A DNA stretch of 64,000 nucleotides from Gari tellinella (taxonomy: Eukaryota; Mollusca; Bivalvia; Cardiida; Psammobiidae), in contig OV277870.1 in the NCBI GenBank assembly GCA_922989275.2, forward strand, positions 44,140,356 to 44,204,355, written 5' to 3'. Made by a program: the position numbers and the translations under genes. Under the pieces are notes generated by a model that was not told where the DNA came from, did not search any database, and saw only the letters and a program-made list of their open reading frames with translations. Below, one piece after another: positions 53,870 to 63,774 of this stretch (the first letter of the stretch is position 1; the number at the start of each line of letters is the position of its first letter).

Positions 53870-54178
53870 TATATGTCTGTCTGTCTGACTATCTGTCTGT
53901 CTGTCTGTCTGTCTGTCTGCTTGTCTGTATTTGTATATCACTCTCTCTCTCTCTCTCCATCTCTCTCTACCCGTCTTTCCCTGCCACTATCTCTATATCT
54001 CTGTGTGCTGCCCCTCTCTCTCACACACTCTCTCTCTCTCTCCCTCGCTCTGTATCTGTCTGTCTGTCTCTCTCTATCTCTCTTCCTCTCTCTGTCTCTC
54101 TCCCTCTCTCTGTCTCTATCTGTCTCTCTCTCATTCCCTCCCTCCCTCTCTCTCCCCCTCCCTCCCTCCATCCCTCTC
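53870..54178 (+). repeat. (CTGT)n / (CT)n microsatellite complex
   Basis: CTGTCTGT, then CTCTCT with CCCTCC interruptions. Open frames rich in Leu and Ser (or Arg and Glu on the other strand) are artefacts. Confidence 0.95.
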
Positions 54179-54245
54179 TTAATATATTAAGGACATACAT
54201 GTTTTGCCATGTTTTAAAAATCAGTACTTTGAAAATGATGACGGT

Positions 54246-54314
54246 AATTTTGATTTTGAGCCAGATCAGATGCCGATTTAATCGGCGTCTGATCTGGCTC
54301 CATACTATTTCAAA
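54246..54314. repeat. Palindrome core, A-like
   Basis: TTTTGAGCCAGATCAGATGCC ... GGCGTCTGATCTGGCTCC around GATTTAATC. Shell not recognisable. Confidence 0.65.
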
Positions 54315-54820
54315 ATCGTCTTCAAGTACAAATATTGTGAAAGAATATCATTTCACGCCTTTTAGGCTGTATGCATTCACTAATTGAATTAAATCACTTA
54401 TTAAATTCGAGTGCCACAGTTCTTGGGGCGATTTGACACGAGGGCGAACACATTCTAGTTAATCACTAGGACAAACGGACATTAGTAATTAGTAAATAGG
54501 TTCGAAAGTTCATTTTCATGTCCAATAAAAGTCATTTTATAGGTAAACTGACCCTGGTCAAATCACTTAAATAGATTATAGCCATTATATGCAATGTACA
54601 TAAACCTGTGACATGAAATGCATTCGCAAATAGTTTGTATCAAGATCAGACGCCATATAACTCGACGTCTGATTAGGCTCGAACTACATTGCACTTGTAA
54701 CTTAGAGTGTAGTATTTCTTATCATGCTAAGCGCCACGTGGCTATATTTGCGAACAGTTTGGATCCAGATTAGACACGGCTTCTGATATAGACCCAATAG
54801 GAGCCCTCTAATCTGGATTT
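54315..54820. other. Intergenic DNA with two core remnants
   Basis: GTATCAAGATCAGACGCC (about 54637) and GTTTGGATCCAGATTAGAC (about 54757) are decayed arms. No gene. Confidence 0.4.
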
Positions 54821-54821
54821 A

Positions 54822-55067
54822 CAGTGGAGAATCTGTCATTCTTTCCCGTTTAAACGCAAACGTACGCAAACGCAAAGCACTAAAACGTAGAAAAGTACAA
54901 CTTTTGGACAATTCTGATAATTCATCTTTATCTTGGTGGCAAACAGTTTAGAGCCTGATCAGACGCCGGGTTACCCGGCGTCTGATCTGGCTCCAAACTG
55001 TTTGCACTGTAAATAATAGTTTTAGCGTAAACGCGTTTATTGGGAAATAATAACACATTCTCCACTG
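54822..55067 (+). mobile_element. A-type MITE, 246 bp
   Basis: CAGTGGAGAATCTG to CACATTCTCCACTG, TA flanks. The right TA (55068-55069) also starts the next A-like element. Core intact. Confidence 0.93.
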
Positions 55068-55069
55068 TA

Positions 55070-55505
55070 CAGTGGGATAGACCTTATTCTCTTCCGTTTA
55101 AACTAAATTGAACACCACTCAGTGCAATAAAATATAGACTATGAAGCGGCCATGAGAAAACCTTATTGCATTGCAAACAGTCCAGATCAAGGTCAGTCGC
55201 CTCGACTTTGGTCTTGACCTACACTGTTTGACACCCACATGTACTTAAATCATTATATATAGCAGTATCATATACGGTATTTGGCAGTGTATACCAAACT
55301 CAGATGTAGAACCTGGGATGACAACGATGCTTGGTCTGTACAATATTGCAATGCAATAAGACAGATTTTGTCATTGCATGGCTAAAGTATAAAATACTTT
55401 TCAAACTGTTGGCAATTCATTAAATCTGAGAGACCAACAATATGTAGACATAATTGTTTTAAAATAAACACGTTTATTGGGAAAGATTATCGTCTTCCCA
55501 ATTGT
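55070..55505 (+). mobile_element. Old A-type element, enlarged and decayed
   Basis: CAGTGGGATAGACCTTATTC, CCGTTTAAACTAAATTG, an odd core (CAGATCAAGGTCAGTCGCC ... TTGACCTACACTG), and a right end ACACGTTTATTGGGAAAG ... TCTTCCCAATTG followed by TA. It may be two fragments. Confidence 0.5.
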
Positions 55506-55642
55506 AAGCATCTTTGCACTCTCTTAATCTGGTCGTATTTCCCGTAGGAGAGTCTGTCTAATACGAGGGGATTTGGTGTCACAGCATAGACTAGGAAGGT
55601 TAGTTATTTCATCTAGTCTCTGTACTGATAAAAGTACATGTA

Positions 55643-55885
55643 CAGTGGAGAATCTGTTATTCTTTCCCGTTTAAACGCAAACGTACGCAAACGCAAAGCA
55701 CTAAAACGTAAAAAAGTACAACTTTTGGACAATTCTGATAATTCATGTTTATCTTGGTGGCAAACAGTTTGGAGCCTGATCAGACGCCGGGTTACCCGGC
55801 GTCTGATCTGGCTTCAAACTGTTTGCACTGCAAATAATAGTTTTAGCGTAAACGCGTTTATTGGGAAAGAATAACGTTTTCTCTG
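55643..55885 (+). mobile_element. A-type MITE (243 bp)
   Basis: CAGTGGAGAATCTG to CGTTTTCTCTG: the right end has lost three bases (CAC) but TA follows. Core intact. Confidence 0.9.
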
Positions 55886-55892
55886 TACATGT

Positions 55893-56094
55893 AGTAAAAC
55901 CTCTTTATTACGACCACTAAAACGAAGGCTAATTGACTGCATAAGATACAGGTGATAGCTTAAAGCAAGGTGAAAGTAAAACAGAAAGCTCCTTACGGAG
56001 CTTTCTGTATTACTGTCACCTTGCTTTAAACAACCCCCTGTCGTAAACACCTAATAATTAACATAATTTAGTGGTCGTAATAGAGAGATTTTAC
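55893..56094. mobile_element. I-type MITE, full length
   Basis: AGTAAAACCTCTTTATTACG at the left and CGTAATAGAGAGATTTTAC at the right, with GACCAC/GTGGTC continuing the inverted ends. The central palindrome is GCTTAAAGCAAGGTGAAAGT ... TGTCACCTTGCTTTAAAC, centre AGCTCCTTACGGAGCT. TA-rich flanks (TACATGTA both sides) suggest a TA target. Confidence 0.8.
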
Positions 56095-56783
56095 ATGTAC
56101 TTTCACACATAATGTCATGATATTCGGTGTAAGAACAGAGTAAATTGTTTTGATGAAAAGCTCTTGAGGAACGGCATGTTGTCCCGTTTAAATTCAATGC
56201 CAAAAAACAAATGGAAATGGAAATTGCTAATGGGACAATGCAAGTGTCAAGTAATTCGACACCTAAGGTGATGAATGTTCATTAAACCGGAAAAACAGAA
56301 TTTTACATGAAGAGGTGCAACTTCATGCAAGGCAAATTTTTATATATTTCTTATAATGTTCCAATAAAAACTTTAATCCATATATCCATGAAACTTGAAA
56401 TGGAAAATTCCAGTTCTCAATTGAAGTCTATTATTGACTATTGAGGTGGGATTTATTTTACAATTTATTTCAAAATTACAAACAGTGTAGACCCTGATTA
56501 GAGGGTTGCATTACGACCTGGTTCTACATTGTCAAATTTTACATAGTGTTCATTACAGGTACGCTGTTTGTAAATGAAGGGGATACTCGTTGCTAAGGTT
56601 GAATGTGTAACAGACTGCATTCGCCATTAGTGATGAAAATATTGAACAATGCCTTCAAAGTAATTTGAAGCGAACTTTCAAGTAATTTCCTCTGCATATA
56701 TTCTCATTTTCATGAAACCGCCTTTCATAATTTCTATATCAAAAATTAATCTACTTAGCGCCAGACAGTGTTTAAAAGATAAT
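56095..56783. other. AT-rich DNA with one core remnant
   Basis: ACAAACAGTGTAGACCCTGA ... GGTTCTACATTGTC (about 56478-56535) is a decayed F-like core. No gene. Confidence 0.4.
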
Positions 56784-57015
56784 GTTACCCTTTCACTGCC
56801 ATTATGTGGAGATACCCCTATAATACAGTCGCTGCAATATTGTCCTCTGCTCATATGTTTCGTCTGCTTTTCCTTATTAAATTTGGAATGGTATGCATTC
56901 TTTACATTGGACACATTGACATTAATGTCAAACATTTTGTGTTACGCGGCGTCTGATCAGGGTCCAAAGTGTTTGCAAATGTTAGTATTCTTGTCATTTG
57001 TAGTGCAAGGGTTAT
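56784..57015 (-). mobile_element. B-type element
   Basis: TTACCCTTTCACTGCCATTA to GTAGTGCAAGGGTTAT. One core arm is deleted (GTGTTACGCGGCGTCTGATC remains). TTAA mutated at both ends. Confidence 0.7.
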
Positions 57016-57108
57016 GGTCAAATCATGATAACAGTACCATTAAAGTTGTTTGTGTTCATCCGTGTAACAAAACAAAAACTATTATTCCTAAATTCCCTTT
57101 TAGATGTA

Positions 57109-57354
57109 CAGTGGAGAATGTGTTATTCTTTCACAATAAACGCGTTTACGCTAAAACTATTATTTGCAGTGCAAACAGTTTGAAGCCAGATCAGACGCCG
57201 GGTAACCCGGCGTCTGATCAGGCTCCAAACTGTTTGCCACCATGATAAACATGAATTATCAGAATTGTCCAAAAGTTGCAGTTTTCTACGTTTTAGTGCT
57301 TTGCATTTGCGTACGTTTGCGTTTAAACGGGAAAGAATAACAGATTCTTCACTG
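57109..57354 (-). mobile_element. A-type MITE, 246 bp
   Basis: CAGTGGAGAATGTG to CAGATTCTTCACTG with TA flanks. Core intact. Confidence 0.92.
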
Positions 57355-57387
57355 TAGTTGTTTTTATATCAGAAATTAATCTTTGTA

Positions 57388-57575
57388 CAGTGGGGTATAC
57401 GTTATTCTTTCCCAATAAACGCGTTAATGCAAAAGTTATCATGTCCATTACACATGGTTTGGACCCACATCAGACGCCAGCCACCGGTAATCTGGCATCT
57501 GATTCAGCTCAAAATGCTTTGCCAATCAGATTAAAAGCAATCGTCAATATTTTAATAAATTTCTATTTTCTATAA
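57388..57575 (-). mobile_element. A-type element, diverged
   Basis: CAGTGGGGTATACGTTATTC, AATAAACGCGTTAATGC, decayed core (GACGCCAGCCACCGGTAATC). Right end lost. Confidence 0.65.
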
Positions 57576-57645
57576 TTCATCACATTGATTTTGTCATTTC
57601 GTTTCGTTTTTACTTGCTAGACAGTGCATAAATGGCAGTTTTAGT

Positions 57646-57805
57646 ACAGTACAGAATTACGTTATTCTTACCCAATAAATGAATTTACGCCTAAAACGGT
57701 ATGACCTCTGCATGTTCCAAACAGTTTGCCACTGAGATTAAAATCAGCCGTCACATTTTCAAAAAGTTGTCATTTTCCCAAAGTGTGTACTTTGCATTTG
57801 CGCGG
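57646..57805 (-). mobile_element. A-type fragment, diverged
   Basis: CAGTACAGAATTACGTTATTC, CCCAATAAATGAATTTACGCC, one core arm, GTCATTTTCCCAAAGTG. It then runs into the G/T tract. Confidence 0.6.
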
Positions 57806-57915
57806 GGTATTTTTGGGGGTTTTTTTGGGTTTTTTTGGGGAGGGGGGTGTTTTTGTTGTTGTTGTTTTTATTGTGTTTTTTTTGTTTGGTTTTTTTTTGG
57901 GGGGGGGGGGGGGCA
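57806..57915 (+). repeat. G/T-rich low-complexity tract
   Basis: Runs of T and G including about 15 consecutive G (57899-57913). Several G-runs of four or more could form a G-quadruplex. Assembly or base-calling error is also likely here. Confidence 0.85.
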
Positions 57916-57999
57916 TTTAAACCGGATATAATAGATTCTCATCTACTATTTTTAAGGCAGGTCGTCATTTTGCAACGGAGTGGATGTTTCTTTTACAGT

Positions 58000-58195
58000 T
58001 TAACCCTTTCATTCTCAATGACGACACAAAGCACTTTTTCAAACAGTTATGGTCCTGATCAGAAATCAAAACTGTTTGCCACCTGATTTTAAATCTAACT
58101 TTGAAACAATATTGCAGACAACAATATTGAAGCAGACGACAATATGGCGGTGAAGGGGTAAAACCTCACGATAGATTTTATTATGAAAGGTTTTA
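58000..58195 (+). mobile_element. B-type element nested in the GTTTAAAC site of A
   Basis: TTAACCCTTTCATTCTCAATG to GAAAGGTTTTAA. Core shortened (ATGGTCCTGATCAGAAATC). GCAGACAACAATATTGAAGC and GCAGACGACAATATGG inside. TTAA at both ends. Confidence 0.75.
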
Positions 58196-58351
58196 ATCGA
58201 AATAAAGCACAGTGCAACAAAAATGTAAAACAAATTAATAAATGACAACTGTTAAATGGCAAACAGTTTGAAGCCTGATCAGAAGTCGGGTCACCAGACG
58301 CCTGATCTTACTCTAAACTGTTTGCAAGTGAAATCATTGTTCTTGAATATA

Positions 58352-58597
58352 CAGTGGAGAATCTGTTATTCTTTCCCGTTTAAACGCAAACGTACGCAAA
58401 CGCAAAGCACTAAAACGTAGAAAAGTACAACTTTTGGACAATTCTGATAATTCATGTTTATCTTGGTGACAAACAGTTTGGAGCCTGATCAGACACCGGG
58501 TTACCCGGCGTCTGATCTGGCTCCAAACTGTTTGCAATTGAAATAATAGTTTTAGCGTAAACGCGTTTATTGGGAAAGAATAACACATTCTCCACTG
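58352..58597 (+). mobile_element. A-type MITE, 246 bp, inside an older A
   Basis: CAGTGGAGAATCTG to CACATTCTCCACTG with TA flanks. A 16-bp direct repeat ATTGTTCTTGAATATA abuts it on the left (58336-58351) and, after the TA, on the right (58600-58615). Confidence 0.93.
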
Positions 58598-58659
58598 TAA
58601 TTGTTCTTGAATATACCTGCGTATTGGGAAAGAGCAATGCTTTCCTCTGTACCCCTGTG

Positions 58660-58930
58660 ACAAAACAAAGGCACCAATCGATACTAATTATCTTCCATCA
58701 CATACCTAGATCACCATAAAATATTTAATAAAAACATATTTCCCCAGTCATTTGTCAAACTGAAAGGTTCAATCATACTTTTGAAATGTCAAAAATAACG
58801 TTTGACAACAGACCGAAACACACCATAGCCACGCCCACTGGAGGACGTATCATTATCGCAACTTTCTAACCAAAAAACCCCATGTTCGAACCATTCTCCT
58901 GTCTCCTGATTAATGTATAATATATATTAT
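58660..58930. other. Intergenic DNA
   Basis: No recognised feature. Confidence 0.3.
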
Positions 58931-58933
58931 ATA

Positions 58934-59172
58934 TTAACCAATTACCCTATATCCTGTTTCTAGTTTTGAAACCAACGACCACTTAAAGCATGTTGTAAGT
59001 AAAGCAGAATGCGCCTGAAGGCGCATTCTGCTTTACTTTCAGCCTGCTTTAAGCTACCATCTGCAATGATATAGATAATATTTCACGTGTTACATGTTCA
59101 TGACCATATAAATTAGAACTATTTTTCAGTGGAGGTACAAATTAGAGGCGTAGTAATGCGGTAATGGGTTCA
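58934..59172 (+). mobile_element. C-type element
   Basis: TTAACCAATTACCCTATATCC to GCGGTAATGGGTTCA. Core 58982-59053 (GAATGCGCCTGAAGGCGCATTC). TTAA intact on the left only. Confidence 0.83.
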
Positions 59173-59341
59173 TATATGGATCCAGAACGAAGCATGGTTC
59201 GAAACGGATCGACAGTTGATGAGAATGACCGATCACTGCACTAAGAGTACCGATTTTGTTCCGATATCATATGAGGTCCTCAACCTTAAGAGATATTTTG
59301 TGGTAGGAATGTTGGAACGTATCAATACATGTACATTTATA

Positions 59342-59611
59342 CAGTCCGTCTCCAGTTTAAACGAAACGCAAGCACATTGCAATGAAATGTGATAAATAAC
59401 AACTTTCTGCCGATTCTGACTATTCCTTTTAATCTAAGCGGCAAACATTTTGGAGCCTGATCCCATGTATGGTTACCCGCGTAACGCGGCGTCTGATTAA
59501 GGTCCAAACTGTTTAGCACTCATGACGAAATTACTTTTATCAATTTATCAAAAATTTCAATTTGAGAAATAAAAGAAGACGACGATGACGTCATTGCAGT
59601 AAAGGGGTTAA
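59342..59611 (+). mobile_element. A/B chimera joined at the palindrome core
   Basis: The left half is A (CAGTCCGTCTCCAGTTTAAACG, GCAAACATTTTGGAGCCTGATC). From the core centre onward it is B (CGTAACGCGGCGTCTGATTA, GACGACGATGACGTCATTGC, AGTAAAGGGGTTAA). The left edge has TA, the right edge TTAA. Confidence 0.75.
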
Positions 59612-59668
59612 ACACTGTTCCATTTTGTCTTTGATGAACCTCTCAACAATTACAGTTAAATTCTGCTA

Positions 59669-59909
59669 CATTGGAGAAAACGCTATTCTTTCCCGTTTAA
59701 ACGCAAACGAAACGCAATCGCATGGCAATGCATTGTTTAAAATACCAACCTTGTGATAATTTTGACCATTCATTGAAATCTGAACGGCAAACAGTTTGAA
59801 GCCTGTTCAGACGCCAGGTTACCCGGCGTCTGATCTGGCTCCAGACTGTTTGCAATAGAAATAAAAGTTTTAGCGTAAACGCGTTTATTGGGAAAGAATT
59901 GGGTCTCCG
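59669..59909 (+). mobile_element. A-type element, right end cut by D
   Basis: CATTGGAGAAAACGCTATTC to GGGAAAGAATT, losing the last ~20 bp where D sequence begins. Core GCCTGTTCAGACGCCAGGTTACC. Confidence 0.8.
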
Positions 59910-60210
59910 GTTTAGAGGGGTTTTAACTTGTTTCTAGTTTGGAAGCTAGCTGACCACTTAAAGCAGGTTGAAAGTAAAGCAGAATGCGCCTTAAGGCACA
60001 TTCTGCTTTACTTTCAACCTGCTTTAAGCTATCATCTGCTAGAATGTACAAACTATTTTCTTCAGTGTAAGAAAAAACCAAAGACGTAATAAGGCGTGTT
60101 GATGGTGTAATGGGTAAAAACAAAAAAGGATTGGAAACGGGACCAAAGCTTTTGTCCGGTTTAGAGAGGATTCCGGTATTTAGAGGTTCCGGTTTAGAGG
60201 GGTTTCACTG
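59910..60210 (+). mobile_element. D-type composite, left end truncated
   Basis: Begins inside the D left repeat (CTCCGGTTTAGAGGGGTTTT), carries the C unit (core 59957-60028), GGTAAAAACAAAAAAGG and ends GGTTTAGAGGGGTTTCACTG plus TA. Junctions between shell and C unit match those at 2274-2642. Confidence 0.83.
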
Positions 60211-60242
60211 TAATCGCTTTTATGTTTTGTTTTAATCGGTGT

Positions 60243-60325
60243 TTAACGCTTTCACTGCCAAAGGCGCCGATATGCGACTTTGCAAACAGTTTGGATTCTG
60301 ATCATACGCCGCGTAACGCCAAAAT
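60243..60325 (+). mobile_element. B-type left half
   Basis: TTAACGCTTTCACTGCCAAAG to the core centre (TGATCATACGCCGCGTAACG), where it stops. Another element broken at the hairpin apex. Confidence 0.7.
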
Positions 60326-60341
60326 CCATCAAAATAATATA

Positions 60342-60554
60342 TTAACCCTTTGCCTGCTGGTCGCGACTTTACTATTTTTGCAAACAGTTTGGATTCAGAT
60401 CAGACGCCGCGTGACGCGGCGTCTGATCTGAATCCAAACTGTTTGGCACTCGTCTTAAGGTTTCTTTACTTAACAAAATCTATAAATCTAGATTAAACAA
60501 ATTTTGCAGACGACAATTTCGAAACAGACGATAATGCCGCAGGATAAGGGTTAA
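60342..60554 (+). mobile_element. B-type MITE, full length, perfect core
   Basis: TTAACCCTTTGCCTGCTGG to GGATAAGGGTTAA, TTAA at both ends, 213 bp. Core 60380-60446 is fully complementary outside TGA: GGATTCAGATCAGACGCCG with CGGCGTCTGATCTGAATCC. GCAGACGACAATTTCGAAAC and CAGACGATAATGCCGC follow. Confidence 0.9.
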
Positions 60555-61036
60555 GATATTTTTTCATGTAAATGTACATTTTTCTCAATAAACATTCACA
60601 CTTGCACTGAAATTCAACACATTTCTACCATTTCCAAATGACCATTATATTTTATTCCTGAAATTCTCTATAAGCTAGTTCTGTCTGCTTTTGCGCGTCT
60701 TACGAAATTGTTTTCGGTCTTTGGCTAGATCGCAATGTCTTGGATTTTATTTTACATGAATATATTTCTCTAGAAGAAGTTTTCACAGATGCATCGGTAA
60801 TATAGCCGAAATGACCTTTACCCTTTAATGTGTATCGGCTGAAATTAGGTAAATCATCAGAAAACGTATGGAATTTCTTGCTGTTACATGTATGACGTTT
60901 GGATGTCATAAATAAAACGTCCAGCAACCGAAAATAACCAGGAAAGCAAATATAAAAGGTCTATGAAATTATTTCAGTTTTCCATTACATTAAGACCACC
61001 GGTAATAGAAAGCAAAAGCATAGCCATCTCAACGTG
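60555..61036. other. Intergenic DNA
   Basis: A minus-strand frame at 60700-60927 has no recognisable features. Nothing else. Confidence 0.3.
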
Positions 61037-61237
61037 CTAACCCCTTCACTGCCTTACATCGCGTTCAATAATCATTTGCAAACAGTTTGGACCCTAATTA
61101 GGCTGCTTCTGATCAGGATTCAAACTAATTGACACTCATTTCAATATTTCATAAGTCAAAATACATCAAAATTTTAAAAATAAAAGCAGACGACAATTGT
61201 TAAAAATTTGATGACGTCATTGAAGTGAAGGGGGTAA
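61037..61237 (+). mobile_element. B-type element
   Basis: CTAACCCCTTCACTGCC to GAAGTGAAGGGGGTAA (both TTAA altered). Core eroded (TTTGGACCCTAATTAGGC). GCAGACGACAATTG and ATGACGTCATTG inside. Confidence 0.75.
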
Positions 61238-61433
61238 GCCAGTGTTCGTTATGGCTAGATTCTGCACTCGCCTATTTTATCCAGACGCCAATTGTCATGA
61301 AAACGCTTGCTGCTAAATCAGTTCAATAATTGGATAACCTGTCTAAAACTGCTCTCGCCGCTGGAATTACCAAACTCAACAATTTCGTCTTGTAAGAAGC
61401 CATCTCCCATGGGACCGATGGCTAATTAAAGTA

Positions 61434-61760
61434 CAGTGCTCCCTCACTACAACAACACCCAGTGGGAGATAAAACAAAATTGTTACTCTGTTGTTGGGGG
61501 GAGATGTTATAAGGATGGACAATTGATACATTTTCCCTTAGATCACATTTGCAAACAGTTTAAAAACAGATCAGACGCCGCGTCACGCGGCGTCTGATCT
61601 GGGTTCAAACTGTTTGTCAATCGTCTTTATGTTTCTTCTGTCAAAATGTCCAATTAGTAACTTAGACAAAATCGGCAAACGACAATTTTAAGCAGACGAT
61701 AATTATTCCAGCAGTGAAAACGTTAGTCAGAGTGGGAATCCTTGTTCGGAGGGAACACTG
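61434..61760 (+). mobile_element. G-type composite element
   Basis: CAGTGCTCCCTCACTACAAC to TTCGGAGGGAACACTG. TA before the left end. The inner B part has core 61552-61619 (GCCGCGTCACGCGGC), GGCAAACGACAATTTTAAGC, GCAGACGATAATTATTCC and CAGCAGTGAAAACGTTAG. The left subterminal GTTGTTGGGGGGAGATGTTA corresponds to the minisatellite unit. Confidence 0.8.
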
Positions 61761-62120
61761 TCACGTTAAACATGTATTATCAACTACATGAAGTTCACTG
61801 CCAAATAATCGTCTGGTGACAAAAGTGTCGTCTGTGGTTTTATGATAAACTGAATGTTTAGAAAATTTGATCAAAGAAATCGTGTTACGAAGTTAAAAAG
61901 TTTATCTCCTAATCAACCGCTGCAAATTATCATCGTGTGATCTTATTTGTAGATGCAAGTCTTGCATAGTTGCACAAATTTCTCAAATCACACAGAACTT
62001 TTCTGTTAACCTGGATACCTCAATAGTAAGTTCTGAATAAGGTATGATCCCTTGAAAGCATCGAAACAGAACTAGCATAAATATTTGAAGACACGGTTCA
62101 GTTGGGTCCTAAAGGAGCCA
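61761..62120. other. Intergenic DNA
   Basis: No recognised feature. Confidence 0.3.
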
Positions 62121-62311
62121 TCTGATCAGGATATGCACTTTTTGTCAATTTGTAATATAGCAGAAACAACTTATATAGTCATAAATGAATTTGACTAAAT
62201 TGGAAACTTGAATTGTTCCTCTGATCAGGATCTGCACTGTTTGTCAATTTGTAATATAACAGAAACAACATTATATAGTCTGTATGAATTTGACTAAATT
62301 GGAAACTTGTA
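62121..62311 (+). repeat. Tandem duplication (99-bp period) of a B-like fragment
   Basis: TCTGATCAGGATATGCACTT and TCTGATCAGGATCTGCACTG start two near-identical units, both continuing TTGTCAATTTGTAATATA and AATTTGACTAAATTGGAAAC. Confidence 0.8.
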
Positions 62312-62593
62312 TTGTCAGTTTCAGGGGTAAGTGGGTTCAGCTATTTAGTACGGAAGTAAACATGGACTATTGATATAGAGAAAGATAAACGATACAATTG
62401 CCTTAGACTTTAATTAATTTGATATACATGTACATAATTATGACACTTGACTGGATCAAGACTATACTCTAAATAACTCGTTGTGTTATCATAATTGATG
62501 TGCTGAAAATAATGCAGATATTAATTTTGATTAAACAATATTAACAGGTACATGACGATATTTCAACTGTAGAAACAGTATGGGAAGGCGTTA

Positions 62594-62823
62594 CAGTGGA
62601 GAAAACGTTATTCTTTCCCAATAAACGCGTTTACGCTAAAATTATTATTCGCAGTGCAAACAGTTTGAAGCCAGATCAGACACCGGGTAACCCGGCGTCT
62701 GATCAGGCTCCAAACTGTTTGCCACCAAGATATACATGAATTATCAGAATGGTCCAAAAGTTGTACTTTTCTACGTTTTAGTGCTTTGCGTTTAAACGGG
62801 AAAGAATAACAGATTCTCCACTG
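62594..62823 (-). mobile_element. A-type MITE (230 bp)
   Basis: CAGTGGAGAAAACG to CAGATTCTCCACTG with TA flanks. The GTTTGCGTACG stretch is deleted, explaining the short length. Core intact. Confidence 0.92.
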
Positions 62824-63007
62824 TATATTGCGACATCCTCTTTCGAGGATTATGCGCAGCAGGTTAGCAAAAAGTAAAAGTAAAGCTTAAGAAAATTAGA
62901 GCTGAGTTTGGGAAATAGTTGCTATGTCACATGTTAAAAGAGACGAGTTTACAGCTAAAAGATGATAAAAGCACTGTTCCGTTTAATTAGTATGGCTACA
63001 TGTAACA

Positions 63008-63118
63008 CCGCTTACTGCCTGCTTGAAACGCTCAAGATCAGGAAGCAAGACGATGTGCAAGGGTAGGCTGTTCCATAAAATGATTGTTGCCGGAAAGAAA
63101 GAGTATTTATACATGTAG
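63008..63118 (-). pseudogene. LINE polymerase C-terminal scrap
   Basis: On the minus strand a frame reads SFFPATIILWNSLPLHIV and then LPDLERFKQAV, the conserved tail (WNSLP ... F) of CR1/Jockey-type LINE proteins. Too short to classify. Confidence 0.6.
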
Positions 63119-63362
63119 TAGTTTTACAACCGCGTTTATTGCTAAATATTAATGACTTCCCAATCTAAAAAGGATAAGGACAAACCTTCAACAAAACAGA
63201 AACTTATAGTATATGAGTACATAATAAGATCTTTTTTAGTATATTTGTGGCCTATTTTTATCTAATCTTTCTGATGGTTGTTGTTTTGTAGTATCATGAA
63301 ACATCAGGTATATATTTTCCACCAAAGAGCAATGAAAGTTTTTCTGCAATTTGTTAAAAGGT

Positions 63363-63576
63363 TTTAACTCTTTTACCGCCATGATCGACTGAAGTCGACA
63401 TCGCAAAGAGTTTGGACCCTGATCAGACGCCGCGTTACGCGGCGTCTGATCAGGGTCGAAACTATTTGGCACTCGTATCGAGCAATTTTTTATTAATCTG
63501 CTTTAAAATTTTCTTTTGAATACTAATTTTGGCAATATTTTTAAAGCAGACGGTATAATGTTAGAGAAAGGGTTAA
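63363..63576 (+). mobile_element. B-type MITE, full length
   Basis: TTAACTCTTTTACCGCCATG to GAGAAAGGGTTAA, TTAA at both ends. Core about 63404-63470 (GGACCCTGATCAGACGCCG with CGGCGTCTGATCAGGGTCG). AAAGCAGACGGTATAATG near the right end. Confidence 0.87.
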
Positions 63577-63774
63577 AGAAAACGAGAAAACATGACTTGG
63601 CGGTGAAATATCGGTGGACCTTTCGTGAGTTATATATCTTTTTCGTGTAAATTTGAAAAAGAATTGTGTGCTTATTAGAGTCGGGAACACATTTTGTCAC
63701 AGAAGACGCGCCTGTATTCTGCAAATTTCGGAGTATATTAGAACAGTTTAGAGTCAGACCAGATACCATGTCCT

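Larger units (their letters stand above)
57974..58649 (+). mobile_element. Old A-type element holding a B and a younger A
   Basis: Left end near GGAGTGGATGTTTCTTTTAC. Interior resumes after the B copy with CGAAATAAAGCACAGTGC, a decayed core (58256-58325), then is cut by the A copy at 58352 and ends CCTGCGTATTGGGAAAGAGC ... TTTCCTCTG plus TA. Confidence 0.7.

Noticed and set aside
53873..54190. Leu/Ser-rich and Arg/Glu-rich frames
   Set aside because: Translation of the CTGT/CT microsatellite.
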